A model generated the notes under the pieces. That model searched no databases and was not told the origin of the DNA. It was given only the letters and a program-made list of their open reading frames with translations. From Bubalus kerabau (Eukaryota; Chordata; Mammalia; Artiodactyla; Bovidae), in NCBI RefSeq assembly GCF_029407905.1, contig NC_073630.1:55391001-55455000 (forward strand): a stretch of DNA of 64,000 nucleotides, written 5' to 3'. Every line of letters begins with the position of its first letter. Position 1 is the first letter of the stretch. The position numbers were made by a program, and so were the translations under genes. Shown here one piece after another: positions 34,098 through 46,821 of this stretch.

Positions 34098-35500
34098 ATT
34101 ATAATAAAGTTAAGGAAAACTGTTAAATCCATGTTTTCATAATATGCAGTAAAACAATGCACAGTAAAAATTTGGGACACTAAATAAAACCTGCAGTTTG
34201 AATTTAGCAGTGTAAATATACATGTATAAAGAAATTATTAATAAGTTACTAATCATAAATAACAAATATGTTAAAGAAATATTGATAAATGCATTGATTA
34301 AATTATTAATAAAGAATTTATTAATAAGAAAATTATAGATAAATACCTAAGAATAAAGAGTTTATTAATAAGGAATTTATTGGTAAATACCTAAAAACAA
34401 TTATTGTTTTTTGTGTGTATAGGATTGACTTTTGCTTGCTTTTTAAAATTTTAATTATTAAAAATAAAAATATATATATGTATTTGAAAGATCAGCAAAA
34501 TTCTGGATAGCCTATTGAAATAATATACATGAAATTCACCTGCTTATTTTACTTTACTTATTTTTCTCTGAGATGTTTCTATGCTTATGTGACTGTTTTA
34601 GTTAATAGTTTTATTTTGTTCATGTTGTAGTGTGATTATTTGTTTTTTCATGCAGAGTTTCCATTTACATTTCGCCAATTGTTTAACCAAAATCAAAATG
34701 AGTCTTTGAAAGAAAGTTACTTCTTGATAGGGAAATAGAAGAGAATTCCCAAAAAGTGTAAACTCCAGTGCATCATCAAAGAGGGTATAGTTAAGTGGCT
34801 CTTGTAAAAGTGCATTAAAATCCTGAATAATCTTTGTAATTCTAGTAAATAGAGTACAAACAAACAAAACAAACAAGCAAAAGACCTCAAACGTATATAA
34901 AAGTAAGGCAGATTGCAGCTTTAATTTTCTAGATAATTGAGGATTGTGAGAAATTGTTATAGAAGAACTAGCAAAACTGCCAGGACACTTCAATGTGAAA
35001 GGACAAAACTAAAAAGGAACTAACTGAATGTGAATAGAGGCTATCTCAGCAAGGTGATCTTGGATTAAACCTCTGATCAATCCAGAGCAAGCTCAGAAAA
35101 ACTAAATTTGTCATCACCCCAGATCTCAGTATTTTGTGATGTAGAATCATGTTATACCAAGATAACATCTAAGCTCTCATCCACTTTTCAAACTATTTCT
35201 GGCATTTCAGCACATCCTAGAAAAGCAAGGCATTCTCTCTCTCTCTTGCTCTCTGTCCCTTTTTGCCTTGCATAGCTTGTGACAGTTAGAATCCTTCAAC
35301 AAATCTAGGTGATGCAATATGAAAATTCACATATTAATTTAACATATTTCAGACAACTAGAATTAACTTCTGAAGCTTGAGAAAGCCATACTCACAAATG
35401 AAAAATGATGTTCCCAACAAGAAAATTAGTTTAAAGAAAGAATTATTTATTTCTCGTAAAATAAATATGTAAGTTAATTTTTTTGGGAAAAAAAAAGTAA
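34098..35500. other. AT-rich stretch without recognised gene
   Basis: Contains the 44-bp tandem duplication listed separately, a TA run near 34472-34480 and a CT run at 35234-35247. A 131-codon minus-strand frame (34598-34993) is hydrophobic and AT-driven, with no family resemblance. Confidence 0.4.
34308..34395. repeat. 44-bp tandem duplication, two units
   Basis: 34308-34351 and 34352-34395 align without gaps, with about 38 of 44 identical. The units are AATAAAG...AAATACCTAA and AT-rich. Confidence 0.7.
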
Positions 35501-35502
35501 TA

Positions 35503-35739
35503 CGGTTGTCCCTTGAACAACACAGGTTTGAACTGTGTAGGTCTATTTGCATGTGGATTTTTCTCTTCAGATATTTTTCAATAGTCAATACTACAGCACT
35601 GGAAACTTCTCAGTGTTTGAATACAGAACCACAGTTACAGAAGAACTGCATATTCGAAGGGCAAACATTATTTATACACAAATTTCACAGCACTGAATGT
35701 CAGCATCCCTAACTCTCAAGTTGTTCCAAAGGTCAGCTG
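35503..35739. mobile_element. Tigger-type (Tc1/mariner) non-autonomous DNA element
   Basis: Terminal inverted repeats pair the left end (GTTGTCCCTTGAACAAC) with the right end (GTTGTTCCAAAGGTCAGC). TA duplications flank it (35501-35502 and 35740-35741). The 237-bp interior has no transposase. The ends resemble the Tigger2 group, which was active in early placentals. The plus-strand frame here is not a gene. Confidence 0.72.
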
Positions 35740-35741
35740 TA

Positions 35742-37295
35742 ATTTATTGACAAGAATTAAAAGTAATGTCAAGGAAGTTATCTCTAATGTTAAACAACAT
35801 ATTCATTAACACATAAGCTAGCATCCAACCAACATTTGGCATCCATTTTTTGATAGATCATAATGTAAATATTGGATATATATCCCTTAGCTTTAGAGAG
35901 TTTGTTGTTTAGATGATATTAACCTGAAGACTCTCAGAGATGGGATTTTGTCTCATCTCTAAATGATCTTGAATTATTTGAAATGTAGTCTTAAATTATC
36001 AAGCAAACTTTTGAATAAATATGTATTTCATAATATCCGTAGTTTCACAAAGCCCTGGGTAAAATATTCCTCTGCCAAGCCATGCTAAAAACTGTTTTTA
36101 AATTAAGTTCACAAAGGTTGTGAAGACCAAAATAAATAATAAGGACTTTGTCATTATAAGTGTTAAAAAATTATATTGACAATAATCATGAAATATTTGT
36201 TGATAATTCAATAAAGGGATGAATGCAATAATAAATGATTCCTCAATGAAATGTTATATTCATAATGAAATATTAAGAAATAAAGCTAAGTAAGTATAAG
36301 AAGAAGGGCGAGGAGGAAGAGGAGGGAAGGCCTGGAATGGCGGTGGCCCATGAAAAAATGCAGAAAGGAGGTAAATACTCTTCTATTCTCTTATATTTTT
36401 TAAAATTTTATCTTTCCTCTTTCACTTAGCATTTTTGTTCTATGAATGTTTTAACATGTAATGTGAGACTTCTGAATATGCCACATTTTTCTGTTTATAT
36501 CTGCATCTCAACTAAGGCTAGATAAGTAGTAAATGCACAGTAACAGTTTATTGATTATGTTGAATAAAATGATTATAATTTTAGTCTATTTTTATATCAT
36601 TTTTAGTTTACATGCTCCATTCACTATATATCTTTCTTTTTTCTTTTGATAACTCATATCAGTAACTAATCTAAACTCTTTGGTAAGAAACTTACTCCTA
36701 ACGCTAAGATATTCATGCATTTATTCATTAAAATGTAAAGAATTTAAGGAAGAATGTTGCAGGGGGCAAAAACAATACTTACAAGATTGTTTAGAAATAC
36801 TGCCTATGCTGAAAACAGATACTTTGAAACTTTAACAAAATTAACAAACTTATAGCTTAGTTTTTGAGTCATAAATATGATTATAAGAGGATAGAGAAAG
36901 AGACAGAGAAAGATAATAAACCATATGTATGTTTTAAATTTAAATAACTTTCAGCATCAAACTGCTTTCAAAATATTTCAACTTACTTAACATTATTTTA
37001 TGTAAATGTTTAAATATTCAAAATCTGCACAATTCCTAGATACGCTAACATCTGATAAGGTACTGGCATATGTTGGGATTGTAATTATTTATATCATAGT
37101 AATAAAAGATGTCTAGAATAAAAATTTCACTCTCTGTGAAAACAATGAAAACATGATAGAACAAAAAATATACCATTTCCAGTGTCTTACTTTTTATAAA
37201 TATATTAAAATAATCACTTGTGGTTTAATTATAGAAACATTAAACTAACAGCACATTTTAATTATTCTTAACTATTCAAGGACTGTACATTTGCT
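35742..37295. other. AT-rich stretch, nothing recognised
   Basis: A GA-rich patch lies at 36300-36331 (GGCGAGGAGGAAGAGG). Otherwise no repeat, exon or RNA gene was identified. Confidence 0.4.
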
Positions 37296-38120
37296 ATGCT
37301 GCTGTTGTTGTCCAGTCACTCGGTTGTATCTGACCCTTTGCAACTCCATGGACTGCAGCACACCAGGCTTCCCTGTCCTTCTCTATCTTCCAGAGTTTGC
37401 TCAAACTCACATCCACTGCGTCAATGATGCCATCTAACCATCTCATCCTCTGTCACCCCCTTCTCCTCTTGCCCATCTTTCCCAGCATCAGAGACTTTTC
37501 TAATAATTTGGAACTTCACATCAGGCAGCCAAAGTATTGGAGATTTAGCTTCAGTATCAGTCTTTCCAAAGGATATTCAGGGTTAATTTTGTTTAGAATT
37601 GACTGATTTGATCTCCTTGCTGTCCAAGGGACTCTCAAGAATCTTCTCCAGCACCACAGTTCAAAAGCATCAATTCTACAGTGCTCAGCTTTCTTTATGA
37701 ACCAACTCTCACATCCATATGTGTTTGGACTATATGGACTTTATCAGCAAAGTGATGTCTCTGCTTTTTAATATGCTGTCTAGGTTTGTCATAGCTTTTC
37801 TTCCAAGGAGCAAGAGTCTTTTAATTTTATGGCTATAGTTACTGTCCACAATGATTTTGGAGACCAAGAAAATAAAGTCTCTCACTGTTTCCATTGTTTC
37901 CCCATCTATTTGCCATGAAATGATGGGACCAGATTCCATGATCTTATTTTTTTTTAATATTGAGCTTTAAGCCAGCTTTTTCACTCTTCTCTTTCACCTT
38001 CACCAAGAGGTTCTTTATTCCCTTTTTGCTTTATGCCATTAAGGTGGTGTCATCTGTGTATCTGAGGTTATTGATATTTCTGCCAGGCAATCGTGATTCC
38101 AGCTTAAACTTCATCCAGTT
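37296..38120 (-). mobile_element. BovB LINE 3' end, antisense (older variant)
   Basis: Begins with the GCTGCTGTTGTTGTCCAGTC form of the 3' end and carries GGATATTCAGGG near 37570. It is among the most diverged BovB copies here and is truncated just upstream of the YADD-encoding region. Confidence 0.9.
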
Positions 38121-40024
38121 CCACAGCCTTACATATGCTTTTGAAGAGCTCTATATAGATATATTTTTTCCTCAACTATATCAAAAAATCTTTGATTTCA
38201 GTGGGTAGAAATACTAATATTTTAAGTAATTTAGGTAAAGGTAAATAAATATTAGGAAATACTTGTCTCAGAGAAAAACTCATGGCAGATATTATTTAGT
38301 ATCTTTTTAAATTTGTAGAGGAGGAACAGTGATTTATATATATTTACACAAGATTTGTAGTTAGAGAAAATCTAAACCATAATTTTAAAAACAATTTATT
38401 TCAAGGGAATATGTTGAAGTAAGTTATCTGACAAGGGTGAAGGTGTTCCCCTGAGTTATGACATGAAAGATGAAATGATATCATTTCTTGTGACACTGGT
38501 AATACCAGCAAAGACAATTTTTTATGATTTTTAAATGATTGCAAAAGTGGTGCCTATAAGTGATACATTCATTTTTTAAAATCACCTGAATCTGTTATTT
38601 GAGAGTCAAGCTATCATGAATTTTAATGTTCAGAATAAGATTTCTTACAAATAAAGAATCTGGTAAGAAATAACTTCTTACCAACAAATCACTGGATTGC
38701 TTAGAAACTGACACTTTCTGAACATTTTATTTTCTTCATTTTTTAGACAAAGAAATGTTACAAGGCATATTAAGAACCCTGTCCAAATTCTTCAGCAGGA
38801 CAGGAAAAAATACTTCCACAAGTCAAATGCAGCCAAAGACTGCATTAGGAAGCATCCAGTTGTGGGAGCACCTCAGATAAAATGTTCCCTTTTCTCACTT
38901 TAGCCTATGATGAATGTGCTTTTTGATTTAGCATCAGCCGGGCTAGATAAAGAACACCTCAGTGTGACATCTCACCAAAACTGCTGGATCCATTTCATCT
39001 GAATATACGAAATGATTCAATACCACCAAATACCTGCTACCAATATTTAACTGAGCATTAACTTTTTTAATTTAGGGGAAGGGAGGAAATTGCATGTGGA
39101 ACTTGACTTATCAGTAAAGTTAACTGTAATTATTAATAAATTGTTCATAAAGGTTCTGACAGTTTGGGCAATATGGGAAGGAATTAGAAGTGCAAAAATA
39201 CTTGAGGGGGGACCCCTCCCTGACTGGTGAAGGAGACGGTGTACAGGAATGGGCAGAGAAAGACATTAGCATGTGATACATGAAGTAAAGCTACCAACTG
39301 AGTGGAAGAAAAGAAGATTCAGTACAAGGAAGGCTCAGACAGAATTTCTCAGCCAGGTGAGTGGAGAATCTCAAGGGAAAAACTGCTCATTACAGGATCC
39401 TACACCCTACTTGAGTGGCAATTACCTGGAGTCCAATGCCCCTGCCATGCATGCTTTGTCAATGAACATCTCAAATACTGAGGCTTGGCATGAATGTTAC
39501 TGTTTGAGGCTATCAGTAGCTACATGGTCCTCAGCAAATTATTTCTCAAAGACAGAGGTGCACACTACTACAACTGCTGCAGATACTCTGGTTGAAACAC
39601 AAAATTATCATTTCTCTTGATATTATGAAATTATTAACATTATTTTACATATGATGATTTATGCTTATTATTTATGCTTATTATTAAATTGTAAGTCATT
39701 ATTTTTTAACATTGTTATTCTGCTCATTGATCAGTCTTCAGATTCATTTTAACTCTAACCTAACACATGTTAGCAGTTAAGGGCCTTCCCACCTACCATG
39801 AGTCTTCCAATAATGTGACTCAAGGATTTTATATGAAAAATGATTTAGCAGGCTCATAATTAAATTTGAGTGGTGATATGCTTATTATGATTATTTTCAT
39901 AGCATCTGAACTGAGGGAAACAAAGGTAAATTCTTCCAGTTGTAATACAAGAGAAGAAAATCAATTAGATGTGCCTTCTTTTTGCCCCCTTTGTCACCCT
40001 TGTTTTTGTACATCAGCATTCTTA
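38121..40024. other. Unassigned stretch with a probable MIR
   Basis: 38735-38815 resembles a sense MIR core (TTTTTAGACAAAGAAATG, ATATTAAGAACCCTGTCCAA). A 115-codon plus-strand frame (39273-39620) has no recognisable domain. CAG|GTGAGT at 39354-39362 matches a splice donor but stands alone. Confidence 0.4.
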
Positions 40025-40445
40025 TTGTTTTAGTTTGAGTTCTCCTGAAGCAGAATTTAAGATGAGAAATGAAGTAAGACTGATTTATTAGAAGAATGTT
40101 TCCAGCAAAAATCTGAAAGAGTAGTGATGAAATGGGGCAGAAAAGCAAAAGAGATCAAGTGAATAGACTCAATCAAGCAAAGTTCCACAAAGGGTCATTT
40201 TGCTTTAATCCCATGTGGAGGGGAGCACTGGAGATGCTCTGCTTCATGCCTCAGTGTTGACTGACTAGGAAGGGAGAGATCTTGCCGGCATGTCCTCCCC
40301 TGGGGTCTGTTAATACTGCCTGAAGAATATGAGTACAATTCATGCACATTGTAGGGAGTTGAAGGGGTGGAGCACTGAGGATGTCTGCCATGTGCTTTCC
40401 CTTTGGGATGGGATCATGGAGGTGTTGGCTTTGTTTTCCACCCCG
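40025..40445. repeat. Possible old LTR-like repeat
   Basis: GTTCTCCTGAAGCAGAATTTA followed by GATTTATTAG and a GC-richer section resembles an ancient LTR-type repeat, but no family or direction is claimed. A SINE/BovB-tail-like CATGACTGAGCAACTGAAC follows at 40461-40479. Confidence 0.3.
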
Positions 40446-41517
40446 AGTTGTTGATACTCATGACTGAGCAACTGAACAAAATGAAAAGATTATGGAAAGA
40501 CAGAAAGAATGGCACCAGTTTTCATGTAACAGGGGTATCATACACCTGGAAACTAAACAGTTTACTATAGTAAGCAGTGAGTATATACTTGTTTATTAAA
40601 AGAGAATGGATGATTTAATAAATACTGTGATATTCCAACTTTCTCTCATATACAAATAATTTGTGTGCAAATTATTTTAACAAGCTAATGAATCTATATG
40701 TCTACCAAAAATAGTTTCTAGACTAAATGAATATTATCTCTAGTGAACATGCTATAAAATAAATATGATATAAATCTATTTTGATTAATAAAGTGCACAT
40801 CAAATATTAATGCTTTAATAATTCCTCTTATTTATTTATCTGTTTTATAAATGCTGCAAATAGTTTTATCAGCTGAGAGCCTGATTTTTTATTTCAGATT
40901 TTATTTATAGAATAGGTACTTAAATATGAAAAATTTGGAAATCACTTGCACCATAGACCACAAGATGACATTAAAGTACACAAAGGGTAAATATTATTTA
41001 CCCTTTATTATTTGACTCTCTTGAACATATGAGAATCTCTTTATGACCCACAATTTGAGAAACCTTTATTTAAAGCAGCATTTCTTTTTGACTGAAATGT
41101 TACCTGTAAAAAATGCATCTACAAGTCAAGTAGGTGTTCAAAAGCTTTTTTTTTAAGATGAGATTATTTAGACTACCACATTTAAACAATGATGAATCTA
41201 TGCCCCAAACAACAATTTTAGCTGCATCTGAAGCAAATCTAAACTCATTACTACTAGTAAGGAAGAAATTAATATGCTCTGCTTTTGCCATGATAAATGT
41301 ATAAAAATATCTAAATTATTTTTAAAATCTTAATAAAATTTGGAACCAGTCATAAGTTAATTTGAGTGGAGGATTAAAGGACAACATTATTTTTAATTGG
41401 AAGTGGTTAGCCTTTCATGTACATAGCCTAAAGGATAAATAATAATCTGATAAACACATGTTTCTATTAGATTAAAGTGTGTATTGGATGCTACAAAATG
41501 TTCTTGGAATATTTAAG
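40446..41517. other. AT-rich stretch, nothing recognised
   Basis: Apart from the short tail-like relic at its start, no repeat or exon was identified. Confidence 0.4.
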
Positions 41518-42470
41518 GTTCAGTTCAGTTCAGATGCTCAGTCGTGTCTGACACTTTGCAACCCCATGAACTGCAGCACTCCAGGCCTCCCTGTCCATCA
41601 CCAACTCCCGGAGTTTACCCAAATTCATGTCCATTGAGTCAGTGATGCCATCCAACCTTCTTGTCCTCTGTTGTCCCCTTCTCCTACTGCCTTCAATCTT
41701 TCCTAGCATCAGGGTCTTTTCAAATGAGTCAGCCTTTTGCATCAGGTGGCCAAAGTATTGGAGTTTCATCTTCCACATCAGTCCTTCCAATAGACACCCA
41801 GGACTGATCTCCTTTAGGATGGACTGCTTGGATCTCCTTGCAGTCCAAGGGACTCTCAAGAGTCTTCTCCAACACCACAGTTCAAAAGCATCAATTCTTC
41901 GGCATCAGCTTTCTTCACAGTCCAACTCTCACATCCATACATGACCACTGGGAAAACCATAGCCTTGACTAGATGGACCTTTGCCGGCAAAGTAATATTT
42001 CTGCTTTTTAATATACTGTCTAGGTTGGCCATAACTTTCCTTCAAGGAGTAAGCGTCTTTTAGTTTCATGGCTGCAATCACCATCTGAAGTGATTTTGGA
42101 GCCCCCCAAAATAAAGTCAGACACTGTTTGCACTGTTTCCCCATCTATTTCCCATGAAGTGATGGGACCAGATGCCATGATCTTCGTTTTTTGAATGTTG
42201 AGCTTTAAGCCAACTTTTTCACGCTCCTCTTTCACTTTCATCAATAGGTTCTTTAGCTCTTCTTCACTTTCTGCTATAAGGGTGGTGTCATCTACATATC
42301 TGAGGTTATTGATATTTCTCCCGGCAATTTTGATTCCAGCTTGTGCTTCTTCTAGCCCAGTGTTTCTCATGATGTACTCTGCATACAAGTTAAATAAGTA
42401 GGGTGACAACAAACAGCCTTGACATACTCCTTTTCCTATTTGGATCCAGTCTGTTGTTCCATGTCCAGTC
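41518..42470 (-). mobile_element. BovB LINE 3' end, antisense (younger variant)
   Basis: 3' terminus through the RT core, truncated after the TGTTGTTCCATGTCCAGT block. GACACCCAGG near 41793 marks the younger class. No TSD seen. Confidence 0.93.
42020..42470 (-). pseudogene. BovB ORF2 RT core remnant, YVDD variant
   Basis: An uninterrupted stretch of about 150 codons contains the GVCQGC block and the catalytic box, here YVDD (42298-42287) because GCA became GTA. Both aspartates survive. The open frame continues past the truncation into flanking sequence to 42508, which is chance. Endonuclease, thumb and C-terminus are missing or out of frame, so it is not a working gene. Confidence 0.87.
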
Positions 42471-42600
42471 CAATTTTTACTGAAAGTAAATATAAAAGAG
42501 AAATCCAAAGGAAAAAGGTTTAAAATAGAATTGACAGTACAGTCAGAAATTTGTAGATTAGGTGATGGATCTAAAGGTGTTTATATTGTCTGTGCCATGG

Positions 42601-42819
42601 CTGTGCTAAGTCGCTTCAGTCATATCTGACTCTCTGACACCCTATTGGCTTTAGCTGGTACATTTCCTCTGTCCATGGGATTCTCCAGGCATGAATACTG
42701 GAGTGATTTGTCATGCCCTCCTCCAGGAAATCTTCCCAATCTGGGGATCAAACCCCCATTTTTTATGTCTCCTCCATTGGCAGGTGGGTTCTTTACCACT
42801 AATGCCACCTAGGAAGCCC
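42601..42819 (-). mobile_element. Bov-tA SINE, antisense
   Basis: Body with several substitutions, head ending CCTAGGAAGCC. The box-B-like region reads GGGATCAAACCCCC. Confidence 0.87.
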
Positions 42820-43120
42820 TATTTTCCCTGTACATTCTTCCAAATATTTTCAATATCTTCAAGGGATATGGCACTCCCAATTTGCTAAAGACTTTATCAC
42901 TCTTTATTATATGAAATTTTTAGTCCCTTAAAGCATTTGAATTTGTAGCTCTTGTACAAAACCTGCCTTGTTTAACTCCCAGTAAGAAATAAGATTAAAA
43001 TTCCTTCATCTGGTTTCACTCATGTAACTTTTTTTCCTCCAGAGTTTGAAAGGGTATTCATTGCAGTGATAATGTCAGAATCTGGGGAAGTAAAGATTAC
43101 ATTTTTTAAGTATGTGGTAT

Positions 43121-43322
43121 GCTGTGCTGTGCTTAGTCACTCAGTAGTGTCCAAGTCTTGTAACCCCATAGACTGTAGCCTGCCAGGCTCCTCTGTCCAT
43201 GGGATTCTCCAGGGAAGAATACTGGAGTAGATTGCCATTTCCTTCTCCAAGGGATCGTCCCAATCCAGGAATCAAACTTGGGTCTCCTGCATTGCAGGCA
43301 GATTATTTACCAACTGAGCTAT
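43121..43322 (-). mobile_element. Bov-tA SINE, antisense, head incomplete
   Basis: Starts with GCTGTGCTGTGC and includes body and most of the head. The last bases of the head (AGGGAAGCCC) are missing after GAGCTATG. Confidence 0.86.
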
Positions 43323-45410
43323 GACTATACATTAAATCTGAAGAAGTCACACTCAAATCCACTGAGAGAACTACTGAGAGAACATATCTGGTCAGCTAAC
43401 ACTTATTAAGAAGCAAGAAAGGGATGTTATCACTCCTGACAAAGTTTCCAATAGAAGAGAGTCTTCTCTAGTTTCTGCTATTGAGATATTTCAAAATGGA
43501 TAAGGATAATGGAATGCAGCTGGAGAGATTTCTAAAACTTAATAATGCAGACAGATAATATACAAACGATAAATTTATTAATCAAAATAAGTGAACGAGT
43601 CAAAAATTTCCTCTTGCAGACATTTTATTCTTGGAATCAATATGCTAGAAATTGCCTTTGTTATTATCTCAAACATGAAACTGACATCCAAAGAAATCTA
43701 TTTTAACACAATGGTGTTGAAATATGTTGTTTATGAAAGTGTTTAATGTGAAAATATTGAACACCTTTCTCTGAATCCATCTTAAAATGGGTTCTATTTT
43801 CTTGGTTTCACCCACAGATTGTAATGCCTCACAGATCAGAAGCACTCATGACAGAAGATGGACCAGAGAATTATTTTGACAGCTATACTATTGATATATA
43901 GAGATGTTTTTATTATTAGTCCACCTTCTTACTTCTATAGCATATTCTAAACTAACGTTGAGATATTAGAGTTTTGTCAATAACTGTAATTGTTGCTATC
44001 TCCTGACCACAAAGCAGATGCCCCCAGGTGCTCTCTCAGCCTTGTTGGTCCTCCTGAGGCCTGAATATCTCTATATTTCAAGTGTCAGCTTGGCTTCTGA
44101 TTCATCTTTTACAGCTTACTGCTGACTATAACCATTAACTTATGGATTTATTGTCCACCTAGTGATTTTTCCATAGGAACTCATGACTCAAGTTTGAAAA
44201 TTCAGCATAAGTGATTTCCAGCTAAGATGTTCATTAATTTTCTTTCTTCAACACATGCTTTCTATTATAAATACATAAAAATTATAAAGTGTGAAACAGA
44301 AAGCCAAATAGGTAATGTGATGCTCAGAACAAAGACAGATATATTTGTGAACTGAAAATGGAAAAACACTATAAAAGAGGATCAGGGCTGAAGTTGTGGA
44401 ACTGCCAAGTTCAGCCAAGGAATAGGCAGTGGTATCTCAAAAACCCGGCATTTGCAAGATCAAAGAACTAAAACTCTTTCAGAGCTGGAAGTGAGCCAAA
44501 AAGGTGTTTACAGAGTCCGACTATGTGTTTCATTGTGAAAAAGAAGTCTGATGAAAAACAAAAACAAGTCAGCTGTTTCCAATTACCTAATACTCCAGGT
44601 TTTAGCAAGCGGTTGGCCAGTTGAAGCTGGAGGACTCATGCATAGCTACACTGAGGAAGTGAACCAAGCTGCCTGCTGGTTTTTTGATTGGGTCTACATT
44701 ATCCCCAATGTCACTGTAAGCAGGAGCTGTGAAGTGCCATCTGGATGACAAGGAGGATCACAGTGATGGGGGCACTGACAAAACTATTGTCATGAAAGGC
44801 GATTACAAATGGAGAAAAAGAAACACACACACACACACAAATAATTTCTTAAAAGCAAAATTGAAGTATTGCTGAGAATTCAGGCAATTTCCCATCTTTG
44901 AAATAGTGAATATGTAGATGGAACTAATATGTGGCTAGGATTATTTAAAAAGGTGTCAGACATAAGAAGGGTGGCCAGATTAAATGATGTTTGGTCTTAA
45001 AATATCAAGGGAAATGATCCTAGAAAGTGACTCCAGCATGAAAAATTATACTGCTTAAAAAAAAAAAAAATCTTAATCTGAACATAAAATCATTCATGAT
45101 GAACTGAAATTTATTAGAAACTTTCAAATTTTTCAGAATAAGTATATTTTAAAGGTTCAACAAAAAAATGTTCAACAAGGATAATTTCACTAATAAAAGG
45201 GCAGTAAATTATAAGACAAAGTGAGAAGAAATTAAAAAGCAACACAAAATCAATTAGACTAAGAGATACAATCTTTGGATAAAAGTTCACTTGGAAGGAA
45301 TTTGTCTAAAACAATACAAAATAAAAGAAATTGTGACAGAATATTGCTAATGAATTTACCAAGAAACCAATATGTAGGAAAGAGAGAAAAAATATAAATG
45401 AGTACTTATA
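43323..45410. other. 2.1 kb without recognised gene
   Basis: Moderate GC at 44340-44770 with a 65-codon frame (44551-44748) but no recognisable domain. A CA run lies at 44824-44841 and an A-run at 45057-45070. The left copy of an unassigned direct repeat lies at 44907-45001. Confidence 0.4.
44907..45001 (+). repeat. Unassigned direct repeat, left copy
   Basis: Aligns to 47761-47855 over about 95 bases, roughly three-quarters identical, with shared blocks TTTAAAAAGG and CAGATTAAAT. It is not a family I recognise. Confidence 0.55.
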
Positions 45411-46805
45411 ATCATGATGTACCCTGCATATAAGTTAAATAAGCAGGGTGACAATATTCAGCCTTGATGTACTCCTTTTCCTATTTGGAACCAGTCTGTT
45501 GTTCCATGTTCAGTTATAACTGTTGCTTCCTAACCTGCATATAGATTTCTCAAGAGACAGGTCAGATGGTGTGGTATTCCCATCTCTTTCAGAATTTTCC
45601 ACAGTTTATTGTGATCCACACAGTCAAAGGCTTTGGCATAGTCAATAAAGCAGAAATAGATGTTTTTCTGCAACTCTCTTGCTTTTTCCATTATCCAGTG
45701 GATGTTGGCAATTTGATCTCTGGTTCCTCTGCCTTTTCTAAAACCAGCTTGAACATCAGGAAGTTCACGGTTCACATATTGCTGCAGCCTGGCTTGGAGA
45801 ATTTTGAGCATTACTTTACTATCATGTGAGATGAGTGCAATTGTGTGGTAGTTTGAGAATTCTTTGGCATTGCCTTTTTTAGGTATTGGAATAAAAACTG
45901 ACATTTTCTAGTCCTGTGGCCACTGTTGAGTTTTCCAAATTTGCTGGCATATTGAGTGCAGCACTTTCACAGCATCATCTTTTAGGATTTGTAATAGCTC
46001 AACTGAAATGCCATCATCTCCACTAGCTTTGTTCATAGTGATGCTTTCTAAGGCCCACTTGACTTCACATTCCAGGATGTCTGGCTCTAGGTGAGTGATC
46101 ATATCATGGTGATTATCTGGGTTGTGAAGGTCTTTTTTGTACAGTTCTCTGTATTCTTGCCACCTCTTCTTAATATCTTCTACTTCTGTTAGGTCCATAT
46201 CATTTCTGTCCTTTATTGAGACCATCTTTGCATGAAATGTTCCCTTGGTATCTCTAATTTTGTTGAAGATATCTCTAGTCTTTCCAGTTCTGTTGTTTTC
46301 TTCTATTTCTTTGCATTGATCACTGAGGAAGGCTTTCTTACCTCTCCTTGCTATTCTTTGGAACTCTGAATTGAGATGCTTATATCTTTCCTTTTCTCCT
46401 TTGCTTTTTGCTTCTCTTCTTTTCACAGCTATTTGTTAGGCCTCCTCATACAGCCATATTAACTTTTTGCATTTCTTTTTCTTGGGGATGGTCTTAATCC
46501 CTATCTCCTGTACAATGTTATGAAACTCCACCCATAGTTTATCAGGCACTCTGTCTATCAAATCTAGTACCTTAAATCTATTTCTCACTTCCACTGTATA
46601 ATCATAAGTGATTTGATTTAGGTCATACCTGAATGGTCTAGTGGTTTTTCCTACTTTCTTCAATTTAAGTCTAAATTTGGCAACAAGGAGTTCATGATCT
46701 GAGCCACAGTCAGCTTCAGGTCTTGATTTTGTCTTATAGAGTTCTTATAGAGCTTCTCCATCTTTAGCTGCAAAGAATATAAACAATCTGATTTCAGTGT
46801 TCATC
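45411..46805 (-). mobile_element. BovB LINE, inverted 5' part of a twin-primed copy
   Basis: Antisense BovB whose sense 3' edge (TATGCAGGGTACATCATGA, at 45411-45430) is the point where the adjoining sense piece at 46822 begins. It runs upstream to the region before RT and stops at GATTTCAGTGTT. Together the two pieces reconstitute one element in normal order, as expected from 5' inversion during target-primed reverse transcription. Confidence 0.9.
45530..46663 (-). pseudogene. BovB ORF2 remnant, linker and RT start
   Basis: About 378 codons stay in one frame with only three nonsense codons: 46438-46436 (TAA), 45910-45908 (TAG, from tryptophan) and 45532-45530 (TAG, from glutamine). It spans the region between endonuclease and RT (basic, lysine-rich, 46430-46200) and the RT fingers, including the FIDYAKAFDCVDH block near 45640. 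This is the best-preserved BovB coding stretch in the window. The endonuclease domain is absent. Confidence 0.9.
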
Positions 46806-46821
46806 ATGAGATGAATGATTT

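Noticed and set aside
34598..34993. 131-residue minus-strand frame in unassigned sequence
   Set aside because: AT-driven composition, no recognised domain, no splice or promoter context; this length is expected by chance in AT-rich DNA.
39273..39620. 115-residue frame with a strong splice-donor match (CAG|GTGAGT) nearby
   Set aside because: No domain, no matching acceptor or adjacent exon, and single donor-like 9-mers occur by chance. RNA-seq would decide.
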